Assembly: GCA_001632425.1 (NCBI GenBank)
Contig: KV425606.1
Location: 70,099-120,612, forward strand
From: Neolentinus lepideus HHB14362 ss-1
Taxonomy: Eukaryota > Basidiomycota > Agaricomycetes > Gloeophyllales > Gloeophyllaceae
Direction: 5' to 3'
Length of the DNA stretch: 50,514 nucleotides
The notes under the pieces were generated by a model. It saw only the letters and a list, made by a program, of their open reading frames with translations, did not search any database and was not told where the DNA came from. The position numbers were made by a program, and so were the translations under genes. Shown one piece after another: positions 33,155-44,270 of this stretch. How positions within the stretch are numbered: the stretch's first letter is position 1; the number at the start of each line of letters is the position of its first letter.

Positions 33155-35079
33155 ATGTCAAAGTTATTGACACGTCTGTACGCGATTCTGGTCGTGGTAC
33201 GCATCTTGTGCGCGTTCTGGGGAACTGGCTACATTCATCCAGATGAGTACTTCCAAAACGGCGAAGTGACTGCAGGTGAATCATGCATGCAACTGGGCCG
33301 TGTCCGCGCTATGAACCTTGGACCCATCAGGCGATGTGCTGGGTCTCAAGGCCCTGAAGACATGGGAATGGGATCGTGTATCACCGTGTCGGTCTGTGAT
33401 CCCGCCCTTTATGACTACGGGATTAGCGTTTGCTGTTACTAAGATTCTGGATTTTGGTGAGCGCAATAGCACACTGGATGAAATTAGTCACTATAATAGA
33501 GACGGTAGCACTGCGACCAAGAATCCTCTTCCTCGCAGAGCGCTCTATGTTTCTCTCGCTGTCATTCATACTAGGTGCGCGGAGGCTCTGCTTTCTCTCG
33601 TTATGCATGCTCATAGATTTAACTGCGCCCAGATTTCACGACCACTGGACTCGTTCCTAACCCCCACTCTCGCATGTATGCCCTACTTCTGATCTCTTCG
33701 TCACATGTCGTGAATGCGTTCCAAGTCCGACCATTCTCGAATTCCTTAGAGGCAGTTTTCTTGAGCATCGCTTTGATGCTACTGCGGCACCTGTTGGAGA
33801 GTCAGCGGCAAGGTTATCTACCCCTCTTAGCCATCATCTTCGTGCTAGGTGCATTTATCCGTCTCACTTTCCTCGCATCTGCTTTCCCAATCGCCTTGCA
33901 AGCTCTGTCCTGGACTTTCAGACACGCACAGAGATCTCTGAGCTCCCGGTGTCGTCTGATTCTTCCGTCTCTTGGAACCGCTCTCCTGACAGCCCTCGCA
34001 CTTATACTGTGCGACACACTCTACTTCCATGGCGACCCCGTTAACCCTGTCCTTACTCCTTTGAACTTTCTGCTGTATAACCTGTCGTCTAAGGTGGCAG
34101 CGGAACACGGCGCACATCCGCGGTGGTTACACGTTGCTGTCAATTTACCAATGATCGTCGGTCCTGGGTTAATGTACTATGCTGCGAGTGCGGTAGTCAA
34201 GGACTGGCGGGCAAAGTCATCTCCCGAGGATGGCAAAGTGAAGGATAACGTCAGTCTGAGTCTGAACAGGAGTGAGTCGATGTTTCAATGTTATCACGGT
34301 ATTGCGCTGAGACTTCGAAGTAATGGTTTATGTTATTATGATCACTCTGGTCGTCCTCTCGGTTCCTCAACATCAGGAGCCACGCTTCCTAATACCACTC
34401 CTCTTACCGTTCGTGGTCCTGGTCGTAAACAGCGGGGAAATATACAAGACTGGGAGGATCTTCTGGGTAAGTCGAGCGTCTTCTTGAATTAAGTTACGAA
34501 ATCGATATTCCCTCAGATACTATGGGTTCTTACGAACGTCATCTTGACTGTGCTCTTTGGATTCTTGCATCAAGCAGGCGTAGTGTCTTCGTTGTTTCAC
34601 GTGCACGAGTATATCTCTAATGATCTCCTATTCCCTGGGCATACTGAAGTAGTCTATTGGAGGACATATATGCCTCCGAGGCATTTGCTAGGTATCCCCG
34701 AACATAGTAAGCCTTCTTGAGGATACTCTTATCTAACCTTATCTAATAAGCTCAAACAGACGTCGACATCCGGAGCGTGTCAGTCACCGATCTAGCAGGC
34801 GCCTCGCCAGATGGTCTATTGGAGATAATCCACAGCATAACCTTGTCCACGGATACTCGGACGCCTTTATGCACGAAAGTCTATCTAGTCGCACCTTTTT
34901 GGGCGACAGATAGCGTTCAGCTTGACGCCCACAGCTTCCATCTCGAAACGCGGATTTGGCCTCACCTGGACATGGATCATATCCGCGAGAGCGTGAACCT
35001 CGGACTCAGAGACGGCCTGGCGCTCGGTGTGTATAGCTTGCAGAAAAATTGCCACCGCATGGAGAATGGAAGGTCTTAG
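33155..35079 (+). CDS. SMP3: GPI mannosyltransferase 4 (SMP3/PIGZ, GT22)
   Basis: Seven exons join in phase: 33155-33275, 33331-33456, 33500-33574, 33633-34271, 34321-34466, 34517-34706, 34760-35079, giving 538 residues. Introns are 43-58 bp. The enzyme adds the fourth mannose to the GPI core from dolichol-phosphate mannose in the ER lumen. Residues 28-33 (HPDEYF) are the luminal acidic signature of GT22 enzymes, NAFQVRPFSNSLEA is the conserved second-loop motif, and PQHQEPRFLIPL (about 336-347) is the late signature shared with PIG-B and ALG12 relatives. Many hydrophobic helices are present. The raw sequence seems to shift frame several times, but every shift is explained by a short intron. 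Confidence 0.92.
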
Positions 35080-35415
35080 CATGGGATTGTGTACAGCATG
35101 CGTCCAGAGCTTGTTCTCTGGCGTTTGAAATGGAACTTTCATTTGTTTCAACTGCTTTACAGCTTCACACTGCGAGCACCTTCACCGCGAAACATCTTCG
35201 CAAATTCTTGCACCGGCTTCGCCGCACAGCAGAAGGTCCTCGCGGTCCGACGGTCCATCGCGGGACTGCACGATCGGTGATGGCTGACGTTCTATGTTTG
35301 TCGATATTTTCGTTTGTGGCTGATGCTCCTCTCACTCAGACTATCGCGACGAACTCGCGTTCGTACTAAGCTTGTTCTGACTACTTGTGTGCAGTATCCT
35401 CGGACGCACCATCTT
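35080..35415. other. Spacer between SMP3 and polymerase genes
   Basis: 336 bp between co-oriented genes, presumably the SMP3 3' end and the polymerase promoter. No conserved frame. Confidence 0.6.
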
Positions 35416-38021
35416 ATGCCTTTCAAGCGACCAGCACCGCCTACTCATGGATCTTCCTCGAACACAGTCCTTCCAGCGTCGAAACGGTACAGGTCAGATG
35501 CGCAGAGTTCTACCGCCTTGAAGGACATAAAGGTGCACATTGTGGACGCGAAACTTGATGGGAATACTATTGGCGAGCTGTATGAATTGGTAGAAAGGGC
35601 TGATGGGAAGCTCGTTGCAGACGTGAGAGATGCGGATGTCGTGGTAACCTCTATCGGCATGAGGAAGCGTCTTGAGAGACATTTGGATTGGGAGGTTGCT
35701 GTGAGTCCTGTCACGTTCGTAATAACTGGACGCACATCCTGAAGAATATCAGAAAGAGAAGGCTATCGTGACTCCCCATTGGATACGTGATTCCGTCGAA
35801 CGGGGTGAAACGCAACCATGTGGGGAGTATGCGTCTTTACAAGATCTGCACGACGAGACAGTTCAAAACTGCCCGGACTCCCAGGAGCAAGATGAAGCGC
35901 AGCCCGAGGCTGGTCCGTCTACATTTTCCGAATCTGAGCAAAACCAGCTACCCTCTCCGCCGTCTTCACAATCTTCCAGCTCCCAAACTAAGGCTGCTTA
36001 CCGGAAGGGCAAGTCCACGAAGTCCTCTAAATCTGTTTCGTCGTCTAGCATTCGTTCTACCTCCATAGTGAACATTCCTGAGTACCTACTACCACCCAAT
36101 CCGCCAATTCCCACAGACATTTCCAAGCTTGACTACAAGTCTAGATACGCATGCTGTAGGCCGTCGCCCCTCGTATGCCCAAATCAGGGACTTGTGGAGG
36201 TAAGTTATGGTGCTATCTGTCGGGGGTGTTGTGACACCAAATTATCGAGTGACAGGAGCTCAATATTATCAGGAAGAGCAGAGAGGTGGAAGGCGAGGCA
36301 AGGAGTGCATTGAGTTATGAACGTGCTATATCTGTGAGTCCTTGCTTTTCCTCTCGCTGCTTTCCAGTCTCAACACCGTGCTAGGCTATAAAGGGTATGT
36401 TTCTATTTCCTGACGAGAGTAGTACGACAAGACATGATTTTACACACAGCTTATCCCATTCGAATCTCATCTTTAAGACATGTCAAAGAGATACCGCACA
36501 TAGGCGAAAAGATCACTGGACTTGTGAGTCGTTTTGGGAAGACGACTCTGTGGCATCAAGATCGCTCACCCGTATCGACCTCGCTATAGGTCCAGGAATA
36601 TATTGAAAGTGGCAAGATATCCGAAGCTCGTGCGTCCCGTTTTTATCGTTTGACCTACCTATCCTCACGGGTGGTGCTGTTAGGGGTGACGTTGGCTTCA
36701 GAACGGTACCAGTCATTGACAGCCTTTACCGCGATTTATGGTATTGGGCCAAATACTGCACGGACGTTATACGCTCGTGGGCTCCGGACCATCCGAGACC
36801 TCGAGGTATGGTACGGCATTCGCCCACCAGATGGTGAAGAAGACGATGAAGGTGTCTACGCGCAACAGTTGCAGCGTGGTATCGTGACAGTCGAAGGCAG
36901 CAAGAGGAGGCCCGCAAGGGGCGGTCATGGAGGAGCCGAGGTGGAGGATGAGAGTTGGATGAAGATTGCGCTAGGACTAAGAGAGGAATTAGAGATCAAG
37001 TACGTCATTATTTCCGACGATAGGCGCAATATTCTCAGCGCCAACACATCTAGAGTTCCACGAGATGAAGTGGAGGAAATTGAACGGGTGATAGGTCAAG
37101 AACTGGAAGAGGTTCAACCTGGATGCGTTTGGACTATTGTAGGCGGGCGAGTCAAGCATTCAAGGACGCATCTCTCTAGACATTGCTAACGGGAGAACAG
37201 ATACCGACGTGGCAAGCCTATGAGCAATGACGTCGACATCGTATTTACGCACCCGGACGCTGAGAAAGTAAAGGGTCTTTGTGGTCGATTCATAAATAGA
37301 CTCTACGAGCGAGGTAGGCATGCCTTTTCCGTCATCGCGGTCAGCGCTCGCTGATCAACTGTCTTTCTATTCTCAGGATTCGTCTCACACGTTATGCGTA
37401 GGTCCCTTCCTTTGTTGCAGACCTCTGCTTAGCTCATGGGCGTTGACATAGACCTCTCGGGTTTCCATGCCCACAACGCGCTGCGTACCACGCACTGGGA
37501 TTCTTTGGAGAAGGCACTCACGGTGTTCACTCTTCCAGAGGATTCTCATTTCGCTCAGGATTTTCCGGTTGGCAAAGAAGGCAAGGTTCAGCGAAGGGGC
37601 GTTCGCCGACGGCTCGACTTGATATTCGCGCTGCCGGATGTTTACTGGACGGCAGTGATTGGATGGTAAGGTTTGAAACAGCTCCCTGAGAGACGAGATC
37701 CTCACGTCAAGCAGGACGGGTTCAATCATGTTTCAGAGGGACCTGAGACAGTGGGCAAAAGATAAAAAGTAAGCTACAATTTGATAGACCAGCCGGTCAC
37801 AACTTTGATACGATCTCTGCCGTCCGAAGAGGTTACAAATTCGACAGCTCTGGAATGTAAGTACTCGTATCCTGACGTTGGGCTCAAGACTAAACCTGGA
37901 TTCATCGCGTAGCACGCGACGGAGGGATTCCAAGCAGTTGTTCCCGAAGAGTGAAAAAGACGTGTTCGACTTGTTCGGCCTAGAATGGGTTGATCCTGTA
38001 TGGCGAAATGCTGATGCCTGA
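35416..38021 (+). CDS. POL4: Family X DNA polymerase (Pol lambda / Pol4 type)
   Basis: Fourteen exons: 35416-35700, 35753-36199, 36256-36333, 36385-36394, 36450-36523, 36590-36629, 36684-36999, 37054-37146, 37201-37313, 37377-37397, 37452-37665, 37715-37768, 37830-37856, 37913-38021; all phases agree, 626 residues. It acts in gap filling for base excision repair and non-homologous end joining. Domains: BRCT at about 36-115, a Ser/Gln-rich linker, the 8-kDa helix-hairpin-helix part at about 245-350 (HIGEKI, YGIGPNTARTLY), then palm and thumb. GGYRRGK precedes catalytic Asp458 and Asp460 (NDVDIV); the third is Asp548 (RRLDLIF). The end VDPVWRNADA is typical. Exon 4 is only 10 nt and the intron after exon 8 begins with GC. 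The gene borders repeat R3. Confidence 0.93.
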
Positions 38022-39836
38022 AGTATAGGTGTATGTTATAACTTCTTGTATCAACCTCTGACTGTATCGTTAAATAGAGTCATCCTCTTGTCATTATATA
38101 GCCGTAGATTAGTGCATGATTTCTCTCCTCTTGTATTCTGTACGATGTAACTTCAGTATTGGCGACTGTTAACTTGTGTGGATCCTCGTTGGCGCCACAA
38201 GCCACAATTCGAGCAAAACATAGCCACACACTGACACGACGCACGTCGACCATGGCTGCACGTCGTTATTGTCAGGCTTGCTTAGACTCAGTGCTTGCCC
38301 TTGGTCGCTCAACGCTTCATTTTATGAAAAAAGCGCAAAGGTTTCTACGATCTTGCGTCTGGTCTCCGTCATCCAACGAGTGGCAGGAAAGAAAACGCAA
38401 ACTTGTCTGACCTAGGAGGATTTACGTTTTGAGCCTTGTCGTCGAAAATATTGCATAGTCCGCTTGATACATGCTTCTTGACAGACCCTTGACATCACGT
38501 TCACATGAAGGGCGCAAGGAGGAAGGTCATTTTGATGGGCTTGCCTAGTCGGGTCGGTCAAAGTCGACATCTTATGGAATAGAAAAGGCCCACTCAATAA
38601 AACTTGTATTTGGCGCCAACGCGTATGGGCCGCATCGCGGGTCCAATGAGGATTATTCCAGGTTGAATGCACACTTGTCGGAAATATAAACTGTGATTTG
38701 CAGCTGAAGGTGAATATTCAGAGATGGAATGAACAATTCAAGACTCATCAATCGTCTACTAGCCTCCGATATATTTCGCTCCTTTCAGGTGCCTGACCGC
38801 TGCTCCTCTCTCATCACGCATAAGCGTGCCTTCTTATACGAAGGCTCGTCTCATCTGGGTTACACCACGTTACAAATGGAATTAATCTCTGGAAGCGACA
38901 CGGCGTGCTCACCTTGCTCGACTACAGTGTCTGACCTCTCATCAAGCACCTGAACGCCCAGAATCTTTGTTTGATTCGCACATCTACTACAAAGAGTTGT
39001 CCTCCACACGTCCGTCTACCTGGTTGACTACGGATGCCAAGTCTGTTTCCTGGCAAGGTTGGTGCTATATGTATGTTTTGTATCTGTATTTGACAGCCAA
39101 ATAACAGGCGTTATTATGCTTGCTCACGTTCAGTGGACGGTCACGTACCCTCTCTACGATTCCTGCCTACTTCTGCTAGTCACCTCGTTGTACAGAGTCT
39201 TCGCTTCGGTCGCCACAACAGGCGTTGCAGATGGCATTGATGGCTGCGTTTGAGCCGTTAGCGGGCCTACCACAGACTCATCGCTCTGCTCCAGGAGCGC
39301 GGTGATGCGCTCAATCCGGCCCGTGTCCTCTCAATCGCGAAAGGGTTCGAGGACACTGAGTTCTTGACTAGAATTGAAGATGTGACGCGTCGTAGGCAAT
39401 GCGATGGACGACGCGACCGTTCGTGCCACGCTTAAATCGATACGGCAAATGCCGATCATTGTAGCAGCGGTCTGGTTTGACAAGGTGCTCGCAGTTGTGT
39501 CATGACTATTCGAGCTAACGGTGCACTAGTTCTAGTTGGTGGTTCTCAATGCACGGTGTTGTTTGGCTAAAATGTGATATTCGAGACGGCAGCGACGAGT
39601 GTAAAGACCTCATGCAGCTAGACCTCATGCCTAAGATTAACAGTCGCAAGAGTGAAGCCACTCCAAAATAATAACATCACAATCCATATACTTTCTAGTA
39701 ATACGTCAACCGCAGAAACTCCAACAACAACACTCAAAATGACCTATGTAGATTCGAAGGTGAACACTAAGTCTTTAGCAGACGTCGGGCTCCTTACCAT
39801 TCTTCCGCAGAATCGTCCAGCGCCGTGGCAGTGAAT
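38022..39836. repeat. R-family repeat, copy R3, left part
   Basis: Starts at the polymerase stop and matches R2 (inverted, from 20518 leftwards) and R1. It holds the W relic (minus, 38412-38590, with TLTDPTRQAHQNDL) and the X relic (plus, about 38880-39510). X in R3 has the longest clean islands: APERPESLFDSHIYY to WLTTDAKS, then GVIMLAHVQWT and LIALLQERGDALNPARVLS. It is still interrupted by a stop after the GIDGCV island. Confidence 0.6.
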
Positions 39837-40133
39837 CTACTCACTGTACGGCGGCAACCTCTCAGATACTTCGTTGTATGCTGGAAGTTCTTCATAACTG
39901 ATTTGGTTGGTTATTGTGAGTATTTCGGCTGAATGGCTCTGATAATCAAATTTTAGGTACTGTTGGGGGTGTCATTCATGAAGCAACAGCCATACCTCAT
40001 GAGATCCTGCCGGAACAACATTGTCATCGGCGAATTCATACTCGACAAGCCCGCCCTCTACTCTCCTGCGCTGTATAAACTCCTTGCGGCGCAAGCGCGG
40101 TGGTAGTGAATCGACGTTTATGAAAGCTGGCAT
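39837..40133 (-). CDS. LPxY small protein, R3 copy
   Basis: Exons complement(39996-40133) and complement(39837-39938), 57-bp intron, phase 0, 79 residues. Exon 1 has INVDSLPPRLRRKEFIQRR. Exon 2 is the shortest in the family but keeps an ITNQIS motif and two tail units, ELPAYNEVSE and RLPPYSE. The first exon-2 residue is Ser where R1, R2 and R4 start with Ile-His. Intact. Confidence 0.7.
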
Positions 40134-40210
40134 TGTGTAGGATCGAGCGTTAAAGATGTGGTTTAGAAGTAGCAGGTTCGGTCTTGTTGATCGATTGACC
40201 GCTTCGGCTG
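40134..40210. promoter_or_regulatory. 77-bp divergent spacer (R3)
   Basis: Contains ttgatcgattgaccgcttcggct, shared with R1 and, inverted, with R2 and R4, between start codons at 40133 (minus) and 40211 (plus). Confidence 0.5.
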
Positions 40211-40816
40211 ATGCCGGCCATTGTTCTCCATCAGGGCTGTCGCCACTGCAAATTCGGAAGGTACAAAGTTTCCCGGACAGCATTGGAATTCCAGAGATAG
40301 CAGACTGTAAGAATTTGCTTGGCCGAGCTAGAGCCTAGGGTATGTACATTATGCATGTGTCACGTTCAAATCTCCCCGAGGTGTACGCGAACAACGTAGC
40401 TCCATTATTGATAACACACCCGTGATTCATTCCAGACAAAAAGGGCCTTCATTGTAGCGATCGCTCTAGAAGACAAAGTTCCAGCTGTCAAAGCGGCGCT
40501 CGCCCATAACCAAACCATGTCCATTACTTACATACCCGTTACCCAGTGCAGAGCGACGGTGCTACGTCCTAAATTTCTCAGCCGATATCGACTGGGCGGC
40601 CTTGGCGTGTCCAGTGTTGCCCGACGCAACTCATCTTCGGTATCATCCTTCGGCGAGGTTGCATTCTCCTTGTTCTCCTCAGTTCTCATGATGTCCTTAC
40701 CCGACGTTGGTTGTCGTATAGTTCGCTGCGAACATGTAATAACCAAAGCTCAGGAGCACATGTTGGACTTTCTGATGCGCGTCAGAGCAGTAAAGAAAGA
40801 CATTGCTCACAGATAG
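40211..40816 (+). pseudogene. Y gene, R3 copy, broken
   Basis: Starts MPAIVLHQ and, like R1, meets a stop at codon 30 just before the GTAAGA donor. After an acceptor at about 40433 a frame stays open to 40816. It includes FIVAIALEDKVPAVKAAL, which matches R1, and VRCEHVITKAQ, which in R4 lies inside the 43-bp intron. About 50 bp here are missing from R1. The homologous exon after that intron carries a stop in R3. I read this as a decayed copy. Confidence 0.4.
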
Positions 40817-41224
40817 TTTCAGGTGATCGGCCACTATGGCTTCTAACCCGTCATTGATTACTCGCAGTTCCTGAAATTAGTGTGTATCGTTGGATCCAAT
40901 CGGCTTGGATGCATCTAACTGGTGATGTCCGATTTCTATCCAATGAACCCTTACGAGCTTCTGAACTCCATTCTGGACCATGTAACTCTAGCACGTATGA
41001 CAAGCACGTATGACAAGGGCTAGGATTAGCTGATATGTGGGCGAAGCACTGGCCCAGAGGTGAGGGGTCCCGTGTCACTTGGATAAAACGCTAATACAAG
41101 CGACAAGCCTCAGACCTCAAGTGTCATGCTGTCATGCCATGCAAGCACTCTTATGTTCTCCGAACGTCATCCATGCAGCGGAGGATACTGTATTTCACAC
41201 CGCCTTGCTGAACCCTGTATTCTG

Positions 41225-41905
41225 AGCCACGGGTACGTCTAGTCTCAAATGGGATCCGTACTCCTCTTGGCCAGCGCTCACCACGCACTGCGCCAGCTTC
41301 CTGTCTAGTATAGTACAAAAACAAGTCCCCTTGACACGACGGCGACAAGAAGAGAGTTGCAAGGTACCCATCCCGCCCGAATGTACAGTCGTTTCTCGAG
41401 TAGCTTGACAGCAGGTTCTATATGGGCGCCTTAATACGAAAAGCTTACACGACTACCCACAAGAAAGAATAGGCAGACAACATCACAGAAATTTGGTGAA
41501 TGTGAGAGCTGTCTTCGGTACTCTTTGATACTATTCGAAACCGCACTCGAGTTGATCTGCATTATGTGATCAAGGCGACTTAGAATATCGATGTCACTCG
41601 GATTTGTGGAGCGTAGTGGCCGACAAGGATGTCGTGAGTTCCAACGGCGGCTGCGAAGGGAATGTGTGATATTGCATGGGGCTCCTTAGATAGCATCTGC
41701 AGAGGCAATACCAACATACTATTTGTACGTGAAACTGGCTGGATCATACTATTCGTGCATCCATTCCAGACTTGAGAACTGAATTCGATGTGAGGGCAGT
41801 GGAACCCAGATCTAAGCAATAACCGATTGTTGATCCTGGAACAAGGGTAGTCGACTACTCACATGCCACTACAGTATCCTTGTTTCTAGACGCATTTCCG
41901 AATAC
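41225..41905. repeat. Segmental duplication B, copy 2
   Basis: Matches 2270-2360 and 3140-3555. It has about 120 bp more in the first block and lacks the 780 bp found between the blocks in copy 1. No gene recognised. Confidence 0.6.
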
Positions 41906-42434
41906 TAGTCGTGCTCGACGAGTCTGTCATCCCTGACCTTCTCGTCGGCCGGCTAGTCCGGCCCGTTGCGCATGCCGGGCGCTTCCCTAAAGTTCATTGT
42001 CTGTCCAGTCCTATGTAGCTACTATCTGGTGGGCGCAGTTTGATATGATCATCTCCGTTTTTTCAAACAGTTTGCAATGGCCCTGGGTGATCTTAGACCT
42101 TTTCTCTCATCAGAGGCTTGATTTACCAGTGGAAAGACCGGGTCCTCAGGCCTCAGATTGGGAAACAAACTTTGGCTGCTTTAGCTTTTTACCGTGCTCC
42201 GCGACACTTGTGAAACTGTAGTGGCAAATCACTATCAAATTGATGACCGCTACCAAACGTTCACGGGGGCACCAACTCTCTCAACCGACGTTTTCCCGTT
42301 CCAAAGAAAGCACATAACACACGAGAGGGTCTTGGTCATGGGACGCAAATAATGCTTCTTTTCTGCTCTGGAAATTACACTCGGACAGCAATGCGTGAAT
42401 AATCGTAAGCCTAAGTAAATCCGCCGTACCCAGG
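41906..42434. other. Upstream region of xylanase gene
   Basis: No coding frame with support. Probably holds the upstream control region of the xylanase gene. Confidence 0.5.
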
Positions 42435-42440
42435 TATAAA
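42435..42440 (+). promoter_or_regulatory. TATA box of xylanase gene
   Basis: A TATAAA lies 56 bp before the start codon, in the sequence context ggTATAAAttt. Confidence 0.6.
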
Positions 42441-42496
42441 TTTCATGCAGGTGCGTCCAGGAGTCCTTGTCGTTTGGCTGGCCCTCACCCGCGACG

Positions 42497-43994
42497 ATGT
42501 CTTCCTTGCTCGCCTTCAGCCTTCTCTTAGGAAGTGCACTGTCTACATGGGCCAACCCCGTTTCTCGCCAGGTTTCCTATTCTGAGACTCTGAAAGCAGC
42601 AGCGGCGCCGCGTTACTTCGGTGCAGCACTGGGCGTACCCCACCTCCTGAACTTCACTCATGACCCCCTTTTCGACACGGACGCCGTCCTACAATTCAGT
42701 GGTGCTACCCCGGAGAACGAGATGAAATGGTACGCCACTGCGCTCCCCATCAGACTGCGCTGTTCTTCATGTAATACGGTTGACCAGGGCATACATCGAG
42801 CCCGAGCGGAATGTGTTCAACTTTACGGGTGGGGATATCGTTGCTGCGTTCTCTGAGGCGAACAACTACGTTCTGCGTGGCCACAATCTTGTTTGGTACA
42901 AGTAAGTCATGCCCCTCCAGGTTTTCAACTGGACCTAGTAAAAACTTGCGTATCATACCTCAGTGAACTTGCCCCATGGGTCGAGACTTTGACCGGCGAG
43001 GATCTCTGGAACGCGACAGTCAACCACATCACGACGGGTACGCGTGAAGCATTGACATAACTCTATATGGTCCACTGATTACGACATGGCGCAGTCATGA
43101 CCCACTACAAGGAGAGCTTCAATCTCTACTGTTGGGATGTTGTCAACGAGGCCTTCAATGACGATGGAACCTACCGAGAGAACGTCTGGTACACCCAACT
43201 TGGCTCTGACTACGTCCCCAATGCATACGCTGTCGCACGGTCCGTGAACGCGCCGCTGAAGCTTTACATCGTACGTATTCGCCATTCCTTCTCTTCCGAA
43301 CAAGTTGATGCTGATCAGCCAAATATAACAGAACGACTATAACACTGAGGGCATCAACAACAAGTCGGACGCGTTGCTCGCCCTTGTTCAGAGCATGAAG
43401 GCGCAGGACCTTGTTGACGGTGTCGGCTTCCAGGCAAGCGACTGCTCCTTCGTCTGACCATCCTCTACGTCTCAGACTTGGTGATCAGTGTCACTTTATT
43501 GTCGGCGAGCTCCCTACCGACCTCGAAGAAAACTTTGCGCGGTTCGTCGCCGCCGGGGTCGAGATCGCCGTTACCGAGCTTGACATCCGGGTACGGATAT
43601 CCTTCCATATCTATCGCTCGGCCCCCAACTCACCTATTGACCCAGATGAACCTCCCCCCATCGGAGGCGGACATCGTCCAGCAGGCCAAGGACTACGCCA
43701 CCGTCATGAATGCGTGCACTGCGCAGGGAGCGGCGTGTGTCGGCGTCGTGAGTTCTTTGTAGGCGCGCATGTTTCTTCAGCGAACTGACTGCCTGCACTG
43801 AAGACAACGTGGGGCATCACTGATCTCTACTCGTGGGTGCCTTCGACGTTCCCTGGCACAGGGTACGCCTTGCTCTTCGATGGTAGGTCGTGCTATAGCG
43901 TCGGGCGTGGGTTTATGATGTTCATCGACCGTCCACAGACAACTATGTCCCTAAGTCGGCTTACAACTCGACGATCTACGCGCTGCGCGGATAG
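42497..43994 (+). CDS. Secreted GH10 endo-1,4-beta-xylanase
   Basis: Nine exons in phase: 42497-42729, 42788-42901, 42964-43037, 43095-43270, 43332-43433, 43489-43590, 43646-43747, 43804-43882, 43939-43994; 345 residues. It cleaves internal beta-1,4 links in xylan outside the cell. Residues 1-19 form a signal peptide ending near TWANP. The barrel shows PENEMKW early, WDVVNEAF with acid/base Glu159, GFQCHF, and VTELDIR with nucleophile Glu263, then TTWGITDLYSW. There is no carbohydrate-binding module at either end, so it is a bare catalytic domain. The intron after GFQ starts with GC instead of GT (AG at its end). Single copy. Confidence 0.94.
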
Positions 43995-44270
43995 TAGCGT
44001 AGCTCATAGTATTGCTGGTCTGGCAATATAAGAGGTAGCATTGTAGATATCACTCGGGGTGCTGAAGTAAGACCAGCCGCACCGCTAAGAAGCACATTGG
44101 ATACGATTTGACTTTAGTCATTGACGCTGTTCGCATCAACAAGCACCGTGGATTTATGGTGCATTAGCTATGTTTGATGTACAAGGCTCGAAAGCAACGT
44201 CAACAGTGCAAGCAGAAAAGTGCAGAGGCTAGAGACAGTATCAGGGCAGTATATTCACATTGTCCCTTGC

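Noticed and set aside
33318..33692. Apparent frameshifts in SMP3 (three overlapping frames)
   Set aside because: All changes of frame coincide with short GT-AG introns, and the spliced protein is continuous with the family motifs in order.
6806..40211. MPxIV starts as pure artefact of conserved promoter DNA
   Set aside because: Not fully excluded, but the R4 frame continues through several phase-consistent exons, and an R1 exon aligns at protein level, so it was kept as a hypothesis.
4560..40816. R units as transposons
   Set aside because: No transposase, integrase or reverse transcriptase motif, no long terminal repeats and no terminal inverted repeats were seen; one copy includes introns and part of a host gene.
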